Assembly (NCBI GenBank): GCA_913061465.1
Contig: CAJXSU010000018.1
Span: forward strand, 1 to 33,831
DNA: 33,831 nt
Direction: 5' to 3'
Source of the DNA: an uncultured Flavobacterium sp.
GTDB taxonomy: Bacteria; Bacteroidota; Bacteroidia; Flavobacteriales; Flavobacteriaceae
In this document: piece after piece, positions 26,797 to 33,797 of the stretch
How positions within the stretch are numbered: position 1 is the first letter of the stretch
How the letters are laid out: the number at the start of each line of letters is the position of its first letter
Translations under genes and position numbers: made by a program
The notes under the pieces: model-generated
The model's database searches: none
Told to the model about the DNA's origin: nothing
The model's input: the letters and a program-made list of their open reading frames with translations, nothing else

Positions 26797-26895
26797 CAAA
26801 AATACTCTTTTCTAACTATATTTAGGTATTGCATTAATTATGAAAATATCCTTTAAAAAGTTAACTGATGCATAAGTCAAAAACTGCTATATTTG
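26797..26895. promoter_or_regulatory. Divergent promoter region before mvaD
   Basis: TATATTTG at 26888-26895 (+) ends 16 nt before the TTG start of the decarboxylase. TATTTTTG on 26804-26797 (-) ends 18 nt before the TTG start of the 77-residue gene. Both genes in this pair use TTG. Confidence 0.6.
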
Positions 26896-26911
26896 CAGTA
26901 AATTTTAACAC

Positions 26912-28006
26912 TTGGAAACACATCAATTTATTCCAAAATCTCTTGTAAATAATACTACAAAACTATCATTTACCTGGAAAACACCTAGCAATATTGCTTT
27001 GGTAAAATATTGGGGAAAAACAGAACCACAAATCCCAAAAAATGCCTCGATAAGTTTTACGTTGAGTAATAGTCATACCATTACAACAATAAATTTTACC
27101 AAAAAAAGTAATTCTGAAGCCGGTAATAGTGAAATCAACTTTGAGTTGTTTTTTGAAGGGAAAAAGAAAGAAGATTTTAAACCTAAAATTGCAAAGTTTT
27201 TTGAAAGAATTCTAGAATATTGCCCATACTTAACAACTTATAATATGGTAATACATTCAGAGAATTCCTTCCCTCATAGCAGTGGTATAGCTTCTTCAGC
27301 TAGCGGTATGAGTGCTATAGCCATGTGTTTAATGAGTTTAGAAAAATCGTTAAGTTCTGTTGAGTTAACAGATAAATTTATATACAAAAAAGCTTCTTTT
27401 TTGGCGCGTCTGGGGTCTGGAAGTGCCAGTAGGAGTATAGAAGGTCCTTTGGTGGTTTGGGGACAACATCCAGCTATTAAAGGGAGTTCAGATGTATTTG
27501 GGATACCATTTCCTTATGAAGTTCACGAAGTTTTTAACAACTATCAAGATGCTATTTTATTGGTAGATAAAGGAGAAAAGCAAGTAAGTAGCACTGTTGG
27601 TCATGATTTAATGCACAATCATCCATTTGCAGAGGAAAGATTTAATCAAGCCAATGAAAATTTAGCGACCATTTCTGAAATTTTACAAAACGGTGAGATA
27701 GATTCTTTTATTAACTTGGTAGAAAGTGAAGCTTTAAGTTTACATGCTATGATGCTAACAAGTAATCCGTATTTTATTTTAATGAAACCCAATACCTTAG
27801 AAATAATCAATGCCATTTGGAGGTATAGAAATAACACTGGAAGTAAGGTGTGTTTCACTCTAGATGCTGGTGCTAATGTTCATGTTTTATATCCAGCTAA
27901 TGAAACTGAAACTGTAGCTCAATTTATTGATAATGAGCTTTCTAAGTTCTGCCAAAAAAATCATTATATTTGTGATGTTGTTGGTTTAGGGGCCGTTAAT
28001 TTATAG
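26912..28006 (+). CDS. mvaD: Diphosphomevalonate decarboxylase (TTG start)
   Basis: 364 residues from TTG 26912. No in-frame ATG occurs before the conserved core, and the TATATTTG box 16 nt upstream leaves no room for an earlier start. GHMP-superfamily motifs of the decarboxylases are present: SNIALVKYWGKTE (26-38), NASISFTLSN, PHSSGIASSASGMSA (121-135), RLGSGSASRSIEGP, and CFTLDAGANVHVLY near the end. It converts mevalonate 5-diphosphate to isopentenyl diphosphate with ATP. The next gene starts 5 nt after the stop, so the mRNA continues into the MORN-like gene. Confidence 0.95.
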   Translation: METHQFIPKSLVNNTTKLSFTWKTPSNIALVKYWGKTEPQIPKNASISFTLSNSHTITTINFTKKSNSEAGNSEINFELFFEGKKKEDFKPKIAKFFERILEYCPYLTTYNMVIHSENSFPHSSGIASSASGMSAIAMCLMSLEKSLSSVELTDKFIYKKASFLARLGSGSASRSIEGPLVVWGQHPAIKGSSDVFGIPFPYEVHEVFNNYQDAILLVDKGEKQVSSTVGHDLMHNHPFAEERFNQANENLATISEILQNGEIDSFINLVESEALSLHAMMLTSNPYFILMKPNTLEIINAIWRYRNNTGSKVCFTLDAGANVHVLYPANETETVAQFIDNELSKFCQKNHYICDVVGLGAVNL

Positions 28007-28011
28007 TCAAT

Positions 28012-28533
28012 ATGAAAATATTTCTTTCTAGAATCTCAGTTTTCACTCTCTTTACATTCGTCTCATTTCTTTTTTTATCATTTACTCAAGTTGTAGTTTG
28101 GTTTGATGAAAACCATGATGAGGTTGCTGAAGCTAATGGAGTTTTTTATAGACCAATTCCAAATAAAAAGCGGAGTACGTATTTAATTGTAGACTATTAT
28201 AAGGGTGGTGCTAAATACCGTGAAGGTAAAGCCACTTCTTTAATCATCAAAAAAGAAAATTTCAAAGGTTTAGTAACTTATTTTTATAAGGATGGTTCAG
28301 TTTTAAAAACAGAAAAATACAAAAATGGAGCTTTGGATGGACCCTACAAGGAATATTATCCTACAGGAGAATTAAAAGTAGACGGAGTTTTTGGTAAAGG
28401 AGTTAAGGAAAGAGTTTGGAAAATATATTATAAGACAGGAAAGATTAAAACTAAAGGAAAATATAGAAATGGAGAAAAAGTAGGCGAATGGACTACCTTT
28501 TATCGAGATGTATATTATCCTAACGAAGAGTAA
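28012..28533 (+). CDS. MORN/YwqK-like repeat protein
   Basis: 173 residues. An N-terminal hydrophobic segment (about 7-30) serves as a signal peptide or anchor. The rest has MORN-type units: KGLVTYFYKDGSVLKTEKYK, NGALDGPYKEYYPTGELKVD, GKGVKERVWKIYYKTGKIKT and NGEKVGEWTTFYRD. Databases often call such proteins YwqK-family antitoxins, but no toxin gene is nearby, so that name should not be read as function. It sits between two mevalonate genes: 5 nt after mvaD, and 32 nt before the mevalonate kinase, which has its own promoter box within that gap. Confidence 0.85.
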   Translation: MKIFLSRISVFTLFTFVSFLFLSFTQVVVWFDENHDEVAEANGVFYRPIPNKKRSTYLIVDYYKGGAKYREGKATSLIIKKENFKGLVTYFYKDGSVLKTEKYKNGALDGPYKEYYPTGELKVDGVFGKGVKERVWKIYYKTGKIKTKGKYRNGEKVGEWTTFYRDVYYPNEE

Positions 28534-28540
28534 TTTTTTG

Positions 28541-28548
28541 TATATTTG
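28541..28548 (+). promoter_or_regulatory. -7 box of the mevalonate kinase gene
   Basis: TATATTTG ends 17 nt before the ATG at 28566, which suggests that kinase and prenyltransferase can be transcribed apart from mvaD. Confidence 0.6.
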
Positions 28549-28565
28549 AATTATATTTATACCCT

Positions 28566-29492
28566 ATGAAAGGTCCATTATTTTACGCAAAGATTTTACT
28601 ATTTGGAGAATATGGTATCATCAAAGACTCAAAAGGTCTAGCCATACCATACAATTCATATAATGGAGCCTTAAAATCTTCTTCTAATCTTTCAGGAGAA
28701 GCAAAAAAATCAAATGAAAACTTAGCTAAATTTTATCACTATTTAAAAAATACATCAACAGATTTAGTATCATTTAATTTTGAAAATTTTAAAAAAGATA
28801 TTGATTCAGGTATGTATTTTGATTCCTCCATTCCTCAGGGGTATGGGGTAGGAAGTTCTGGTGCGTTAGTTGCCTCGATTTATGATCAATATGCAGAAGA
28901 TAAAATTACAATACTTGAAAATTTAACAAGGGATAAGTTGTTAAATTTAAAAGCCATTTTTTCTTTAATGGAGTCTTTTTTTCATGGTAAAAGTTCGGGT
29001 TTAGATCCACTAAACAGTTATTTAAGTTTACCTATTTTAATTAATTCAAAGACCAATATTGAACCTGCTGGAATACCATCTCAAAAAGAAGGAAAAGGAG
29101 CTGTTTTTTTGTTAGACTCTGAACAAGTTGGAGAGACTGAACCTATGGTAAATATTTTCATGAACAAGATGAAGAATGAAGGATTCAGAAAGATGCTTAA
29201 TGAAGAATTTTCCATATATACAGACGCATGTATAGATAACTTTTTGCACGGAAATGTATCGTCCCTGTTTGGTAATGTTAAAAAACTATCTAAACTGGTT
29301 CTTGCAAATTTTAAACCTATGATTCCTAGTGCTTTTCATAAAGTATGGGAACAAGGTATTCAAACAAACGATTATTATCTTAAATTATGTGGTTCTGGCG
29401 GTGGCGGTTATATTTTAGGTTTTGCCCAAGACTATGAAAAAGCCAAAACCTCTTTGCAAGATTATAAATTAGAACTAGTGTATAGATTTTAA
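28566..29492 (+). CDS. Mevalonate kinase, divergent Bacteroidota type
   Basis: 308 residues. N-terminal FYAKILLFGEYGII is the GHMP start motif. The ATP-binding loop is PQGYGVGSSGALVAS (90-104). HGKSSGLDPLNSYLS (from 140) contains the probable catalytic Asp147, in the mevalonate kinase pattern HGxxSGxD. CGSGGGGYILGF near the C-terminus is motif 3. It phosphorylates mevalonate to the 5-phosphate. Overall similarity to standard mevalonate kinases is low by eye, and I recall that flavobacterial kinases were long overlooked for this reason. The next gene starts 11 nt after the stop. Confidence 0.88.
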   Translation: MKGPLFYAKILLFGEYGIIKDSKGLAIPYNSYNGALKSSSNLSGEAKKSNENLAKFYHYLKNTSTDLVSFNFENFKKDIDSGMYFDSSIPQGYGVGSSGALVASIYDQYAEDKITILENLTRDKLLNLKAIFSLMESFFHGKSSGLDPLNSYLSLPILINSKTNIEPAGIPSQKEGKGAVFLLDSEQVGETEPMVNIFMNKMKNEGFRKMLNEEFSIYTDACIDNFLHGNVSSLFGNVKKLSKLVLANFKPMIPSAFHKVWEQGIQTNDYYLKLCGSGGGGYILGFAQDYEKAKTSLQDYKLELVYRF

Positions 29493-29503
29493 CTTCTTCA
29501 CTT

Positions 29504-30430
29504 ATGGAGAATGGTAAAAAAACTTCTTTATTTTATAAAATATTCAGTTTATTATCTGTTGTTAGAGGTTATAATATTTTAGTTCTTGTAATCGCTCAAT
29601 ATTTAGCATCTATTTACATTTTTTCTCCAAAAAAATCAATTCCATCCGTACTATTTGACTTACACCTTTTCTTTGTTGTATTTGCTACTGTCTGTGTAGT
29701 AGCTGGAGGCTATATTATAAATAATTTTTATGATATTAAAGCCGATAAAATAAATAGACCCTATAAATCAGGTTTGGACAGTTATGTTAAACAAGAAACA
29801 ATATTATCTATTTACTTTTTTTTAAATATTGTTGGAGTTCTTTCAGGGTTTTTAGTTTCTTGGAAAGCGGCCTTATTTTTTGTAGTATACATATTTAGTA
29901 TTTGGTTTTACTCCCATAAACTAAAAAGATATCCTTTAACGGGTTTGATGTCAGCGTCCCTGCTAACAATTTTGCCATTTTTTGTCATTTTTGTGTACTT
30001 TAAAAATTTTTCTAACATAATTTTTGTCCACGCTGTGTTTTTATTTTTAGTCATTATGGTTAGAGAACTCATAAAAGATTTAGAAAATATGCGAGGCGCA
30101 GTGGCGAGTAATTATAAAACTTTTCCAGTAGCCTATGGTGAAAGAAATACTAAATTACTATCTATTGTAATTTTGTTTTTAGCCCTATTTACAGTGATTA
30201 TTCTTTTAAACCACCCAGCAATTTCATTTATGAAATATTATTTTTATTTGGTGGCTGTTTCTTTAGTTATTATTGGTGTAGTTTTACTTAAATCATCAAA
30301 AAAGCAAGAATATACGATCTTACATACTACCCTTAAAATACTACTTTTAATAGGTGTTTTTAGTTTAGTATTTATTGATACTTCCCTAATCATAGATAAG
30401 GTAATTAATACCCTCAAATTAGTAAATTGA
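29504..30430 (+). CDS. UbiA-family prenyltransferase
   Basis: 308 residues with about nine membrane helices. The first Asp-rich motif is NNFYDIKADKINRP (73-86), whose usual second residue is Asp rather than Asn. The second motif region is RELIKDLENMRGA (187-199), where the closing residue is Ala199 in place of the Asp of the DxExxxGD-like pattern. Asp77, Asp81, Asp192 and Glu194 remain to bind Mg-diphosphate. The family transfers prenyl groups to aromatic or glycerol-phosphate acceptors. Flavobacterial members next to mevalonate kinase are commonly labelled digeranylgeranylglyceryl-phosphate-synthase-like, but the acceptor cannot be read from sequence. It is the last gene of the mevalonate kinase unit. 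Confidence 0.88.
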   Translation: MENGKKTSLFYKIFSLLSVVRGYNILVLVIAQYLASIYIFSPKKSIPSVLFDLHLFFVVFATVCVVAGGYIINNFYDIKADKINRPYKSGLDSYVKQETILSIYFFLNIVGVLSGFLVSWKAALFFVVYIFSIWFYSHKLKRYPLTGLMSASLLTILPFFVIFVYFKNFSNIIFVHAVFLFLVIMVRELIKDLENMRGAVASNYKTFPVAYGERNTKLLSIVILFLALFTVIILLNHPAISFMKYYFYLVAVSLVIIGVVLLKSSKKQEYTILHTTLKILLLIGVFSLVFIDTSLIIDKVINTLKLVN

Positions 30431-30515
30431 GTTTTTGTGCTAAATTTCTTTATTGGTTATTTAAAACGATATTGGAAGTTCAAATCACCAATTTTTAGAC
30501 ACTAATTGATGTGAG

Positions 30516-30546
30516 TTTGTTGTAAAATAATTAATGATTACATTTG
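30516..30546 (+). promoter_or_regulatory. Promoter of the pseudouridine synthase gene
   Basis: TTTG (30516-30519), a 19-nt spacer and TACATTTG (30539-30546) form one of the two fullest consensus promoters seen in the window. The start ATG is 15 nt further on. Confidence 0.7.
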
Positions 30547-30561
30547 CCGAAAATTTTTAAA

Positions 30562-31392
30562 ATGAATTCAAATCATAAATCGTCGGGAGGACGACAAGCA
30601 AGAAAAGGCAGCTCTCCACAAAGAAAAAACAGCTTTCGTAAAGACTTTAAAAAACCACTATCTACTCCGAAAAAAGTAGATATTGGAGGTATAAGGTTAA
30701 ATAAGTTTATATCTAACTCTGGAATTTGCTCAAGAAGAGAGGCAGATACATACATAGAGCACGGGAGTGTTACAGTTAACGGTAATTTAGTTACTGAAAT
30801 GGGTTACAAGGTTCAACCAAATGATGATGTTCGTTTTGATGGAACCTCTATTTCTCCTGAAAAAAAGAAATATGTTTTATTGAATAAGCCCAAGAACTAT
30901 ATTACCACTATGGATGATGATCGTGGAAGAAAAACAGTTATGGAATTAGTTTCTAATGCGGCAAATGAAAGAATTTATCCTGTAGGAAGACTAGATAGAA
31001 TGACTACAGGTCTTCTTCTATTTACTAATGATGGTGAGTTGGCAAAAAAATTAACGCACCCCAAACATGATGTTAAAAAATTATATCATGCTTCTCTCGA
31101 TAGAAAGTTAGATTTGAAAGATTTACAAAAACTAAGAGGTGAGGTTGTTATAGAGGGTAAAAAAGTTTTTATTGATGCAATTTCCTATGTAGAAGGTCAA
31201 ACTAAAACTGAAGTGGGTATCGAAATTCATTCCGGTAGAAATAGAATTGTTCGTAAAATATTTGAACATGTTGGTTACAAGGTTGTAAAATTAGACAGAG
31301 TTCTTTTTGCTGGTTTAACAAAAAAGAATCTTCCTAGGGGAAGATGGAGAGAACTAACCAAGCAAGAATTAGCCAACCTGCAAATGATTTAA
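30562..31392 (+). CDS. RluB/RsuA-family rRNA pseudouridine synthase
   Basis: 276 residues from ATG 30562. A TTG at 30544 is in frame but lies in the promoter box, so it is rejected. A basic, probably disordered N-terminal tail (HKSSGGRQARKGSSPQRKN) of about 45 residues precedes an S4 RNA-binding domain (RLNKFISNSGICSRREADTY). The catalytic domain has the active-site Asp in VGRLDRMTTGLLLFTND, with motif II YHASLDRKL and motif III SGRNRIVRKIFEHVGYKV. It isomerises a uridine in 23S or 16S rRNA; the RluB-type is more likely given the S4 domain and basic tail. A strong terminator follows. Confidence 0.93.
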   Translation: MNSNHKSSGGRQARKGSSPQRKNSFRKDFKKPLSTPKKVDIGGIRLNKFISNSGICSRREADTYIEHGSVTVNGNLVTEMGYKVQPNDDVRFDGTSISPEKKKYVLLNKPKNYITTMDDDRGRKTVMELVSNAANERIYPVGRLDRMTTGLLLFTNDGELAKKLTHPKHDVKKLYHASLDRKLDLKDLQKLRGEVVIEGKKVFIDAISYVEGQTKTEVGIEIHSGRNRIVRKIFEHVGYKVVKLDRVLFAGLTKKNLPRGRWRELTKQELANLQMI

Positions 31393-31403
31393 TATATACA
31401 AAC

Positions 31404-31435
31404 AAAAAATCCGAACAATATGTTCGGATTTTTTT
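31404..31435 (+). terminator. Intrinsic terminator after the pseudouridine synthase
   Basis: ATCCGAACA/TGTTCGGAT (31409-31417 with 31421-31429, 3-nt loop) is extended by A/T pairs and followed by T's. It marks the end of the conserved chromosomal block. Confidence 0.92.
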
Positions 31436-31451
31436 GTGGTACCTCCAGGAA
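31436..31451 (-). other. Fragment resembling a tRNA 3' end, possible att site
   Basis: On the minus strand the 16 nt read TTCCTGGAGGTACCAC. That is what a tRNA would show from the T-stem (CCTGG) through a 7-nt acceptor strand (AGGTACC) and discriminator A. The expected TTCGA loop and the rest of the tRNA are missing. A tyrosine integrase begins 170 nt away, so an attachment-site copy left by integration into a tRNA gene is plausible. No second copy occurs in the window. Confidence 0.4.
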
Positions 31452-31489
31452 GAATTTACTTTATTTCATTTAATCTTAAAAACACCTAA

Positions 31490-31508
31490 ATCATTAATAA
31501 TTAATGAT
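31490..31508. repeat. Perfect palindrome upstream of the integrase
   Basis: ATCATTAAT and ATTAATGAT form 9-bp arms around a single A. It may be a recombinase or repressor site, but AT-rich palindromes of this size also arise by chance. Confidence 0.35.
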
Positions 31509-31575
31509 ATAACATCATTTTTATTATAAAGATATAAAATGAAATAAAGAGAAATAAACTACAAATAACTAAACT

Positions 31576-31606
31576 GCGCACACCTTTGAGCACACCCTTT
31601 ATGCGC
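31576..31606 (+). repeat. Short direct repeats before the integrase
   Basis: GCACACCTTT (31578-31587) and GCACACCCTTT (31590-31600) are tandem near-copies flanked by TGCGC on each side. This is a GC-rich island in very AT-rich DNA, ending 14 nt before the integrase ATG. Arm-type integrase binding sites are one possible explanation. Confidence 0.45.
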
Positions 31607-31620
31607 TGTATATTAGCTGT

Positions 31621-32910
31621 ATGAAGAAAATAATTAAACCACAATTAGGAACTGTAAGGTACAATTTGAAGGAATCCAAAGAGTCATTAAGACAAAGTAG
31701 AAAAGAAAGTCCAATTTCATTATGGTTTTCTTATGGTAAACGACAAAGATTAAGATATTCAATTGGAATATCAGTAGGTTATGCAGATTGGGATTTTGAA
31801 AGACAAAGAGTTAGAAGAAATCGAAGTCTTATAATTAATTCAGCAACAGTTAATAGATACCTTGACAAGTTACAGAATGAACTCATTCATGATCATTCGG
31901 AATTAGTATTGGAGGGAAAAGAAGTTAACAATGAAGTTTTAAGATCTATTCTCGATAGGTTGACAAATCGAAATATTGAATCAGAAGTAAAAGTAATTCA
32001 AGATGATTTTTTTGTTTTTGCAGATGAGTTCATCGAGGAGAAGAGGGGTAGTATTGAAAATGTTACTTTACTACTATATAAACAGTCCTTAAAGAAACTT
32101 AAATTGTTTTCAGATTCCACAACATCAATTGATTTCACATCTTTCACAAGACCTATTTTAAACGACTTTAAGAGGTTTTTGGAGGTTGAACAAGGGTTTA
32201 AATTAAACACCATTTCAAAACATTTCAAATCAATAAAAACAATTGTGTTGGAGGGGAAGAGGCGGGGTTTAATTGGAGATGTAGATCTCAGATTGTTTTC
32301 AATTCCAACGGAGGAGCCAACAAAGATTTATTTAAGTGAGAATGAACTACGTAAGATGAAGGATTTAGATCTTTCAAATGACATGACTATGCAATTGGCA
32401 AGAGATATCTTCTTAGTGGGTTGTTATACAGGACAACGTATTAGTGACTATAATCGATTATCAGGTATAGATATTGTAGAAAAAGACGGGGTTCATTTTT
32501 TTGAAATTCTTCAAAAGAAAAGTGGTGTTAAAGTTAACTGTCCAATAACAATAGAACTTAGAGAAATAATGGCGAGATACAATAACCAGCCCCCTCCAAA
32601 ACTATCAGACCAAAAGATAAACAAGTACCTCAAGTTAATTGGAAGAAAATTAAATATGAATGAAGATATTTTATGTCATGATACAAAGGGAGGAGTTAAA
32701 AGAACTTATACACGTCCAAAGTGGGAAATGTTGGAGTCACATACTGCACGTAGAAGTTTCTGTACAAATTATTATTTAAAAAGAATGTCAATTCAAGATA
32801 TCATGCATATTTCAGGTCATAAAACTGAAAAGGAGTTTCTCAAGTACATTAGGATCACATCAGATGAGCGCACCCGACACATATTGGATCAAGGATTTTT
32901 TAATATGTAA
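31621..32910 (+). CDS. Tyrosine recombinase (integrase)
   Basis: 429 residues. An N-terminal arm-binding-like region (1-115) precedes a SAM-like core-binding domain (about 131-215) and a tyrosine recombinase catalytic domain. The catalytic set is complete: Arg273 in TGQR, Lys299/300 before SGVKV, His374 and Arg377 in SHTARRSF, His400 in SGH, and the nucleophile Tyr409 in LKYIRI. Bacteroidota integrases of this length serve conjugative transposons, genomic islands and prophages. It follows the terminator and the tRNA-like fragment, and points into the accessory DNA. No excisionase gene is visible. Confidence 0.93.
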   Translation: MKKIIKPQLGTVRYNLKESKESLRQSRKESPISLWFSYGKRQRLRYSIGISVGYADWDFERQRVRRNRSLIINSATVNRYLDKLQNELIHDHSELVLEGKEVNNEVLRSILDRLTNRNIESEVKVIQDDFFVFADEFIEEKRGSIENVTLLLYKQSLKKLKLFSDSTTSIDFTSFTRPILNDFKRFLEVEQGFKLNTISKHFKSIKTIVLEGKRRGLIGDVDLRLFSIPTEEPTKIYLSENELRKMKDLDLSNDMTMQLARDIFLVGCYTGQRISDYNRLSGIDIVEKDGVHFFEILQKKSGVKVNCPITIELREIMARYNNQPPPKLSDQKINKYLKLIGRKLNMNEDILCHDTKGGVKRTYTRPKWEMLESHTARRSFCTNYYLKRMSIQDIMHISGHKTEKEFLKYIRITSDERTRHILDQGFFNM

Positions 32911-32947
32911 ACTATAAAGTTATAAGGTGCTTTAGTTACAGGGAACT

Positions 32948-33481
32948 TTAGTTAACTTCTTTAAAACCTTTGAAAAATCCAATTGTAAAATCTACAATCC
33001 ATTTAATGGATAAAAAACCAAACCATAAAATAGAGATGAAAATGTGCCAAAATACTTTAATGAAATTAACAAAGAGAATGATCAACATGTAGATCATTTG
33101 AAACGTAGCAGCGTTTTTTCCTCTTACTTGAACACCTCCTAATTTGAAACTGGAGTAATTGGGTTTAAAGATGTTATAGGAACCTCGTTTATTTTTGAGG
33201 GAAGTACTAACTCCATTTTTTGAAATATTGAAGTTAAAAGGACCACTTTTATACCTTCCAATAAACTGAAAGTTTCCGTTTTGGAAACCCATTCGAGTTC
33301 CCTTAAACAATCGTTTGTGTAGCCGAAGTCCGTGTTTGGTGTTAATGGTTGCTCCAACTCCATCTCCTTTAAATGTTTTCGTTGCAGAAACACCTCCTGT
33401 TCTTGAAACTCGGACATTTTCACCTCTGTATTCTATTCTTTTTGAAGGGTTGTTTTTATCTTTTGGATTAGTACTTGACAT
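32948..33481 (-). CDS. Unknown membrane protein, DUF4236-like central region
   Basis: 177 residues. The N-terminal part is hydrophilic and basic (NPSKRIEYRGENVRVSRTGG). Two Gly/Lys-rich stretches, VSATKTFKGDGVGATIN and FNFNISKNGVSTSLKNKRG, look like the short beta repeats of DUF4236 proteins, in which NLSKSGVS-type segments occur. The C-terminal 55 residues hold two strong hydrophobic helices (FQMIYMLIILFVNFIKVFWH and FISILWFGFLSIKWIVDFT). Function is unknown; the domain link is by eye only. It converges with the integrase gene (37-nt gap) and is probably element cargo. Confidence 0.65.
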   Translation of the reverse strand: MSSTNPKDKNNPSKRIEYRGENVRVSRTGGVSATKTFKGDGVGATINTKHGLRLHKRLFKGTRMGFQNGNFQFIGRYKSGPFNFNISKNGVSTSLKNKRGSYNIFKPNYSSFKLGGVQVRGKNAATFQMIYMLIILFVNFIKVFWHIFISILWFGFLSIKWIVDFTIGFFKGFKEVN

Positions 33482-33512
33482 AAAAAATTATATTTTTTTT
33501 TCAATCACAGGA

Positions 33513-33797
33513 TTAATATCCTTCAGGTAATTCTATTTTCTCTCCATTAATACGTCTCTCCATTAAATTAATAAGAGTCTTTTCAGACATTCTATAGTCA
33601 GTCCACCCGCACTGAACTATATCCATTTCTCCTCCCTCAAGAACATTAAGGTAATGTTTGTAGACTTCCTTAAGTTTCGAATTTTCGGACTCAATTAACC
33701 CTTCTTTCTGATTTTTATATTCAAATTCTGAATATTCGCCATACCACTCTTCCAAAGTCCACTTCCCTTTTTTAAAATTGAATGTATATCCATCATC
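33513..33797 (-). CDS. Unknown protein, 5' end cut off by contig end
   Basis: The frame is open into the adapter, so only the last 94 residues are real, from DDGYTFNFKKGKWTLEEWYG to the end MERRINGEKIELPEGY. An apparent ATG start at 33812, giving MYKRQ, is adapter sequence and not biological. The surviving part is charged, with no membrane segment, and contains a Trp- and Tyr-rich N-terminal patch. I do not recognise it. It shares the minus strand with the membrane protein downstream (31-nt gap) and may be in the same transcript. Confidence 0.6.
   Translation of the reverse strand, partial: DDGYTFNFKKGKWTLEEWYGEYSEFEYKNQKEGLIESENSKLKEVYKHYLNVLEGGEMDIVQCGWTDYRMSEKTLINLMERRINGEKIELPEGY

Noticed and set aside
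28012-28533. Toxin-antitoxin module (YwqK antitoxin label)
   Set aside because: The protein is a MORN-type repeat protein with a signal or anchor. No toxin gene adjoins it; both neighbours are mevalonate enzymes.
31344-31529. Small + strand open frame after the pseudouridine synthase
   Set aside because: It overlaps the end of the synthase gene in another frame and runs through a strong terminator and the tRNA-like fragment.
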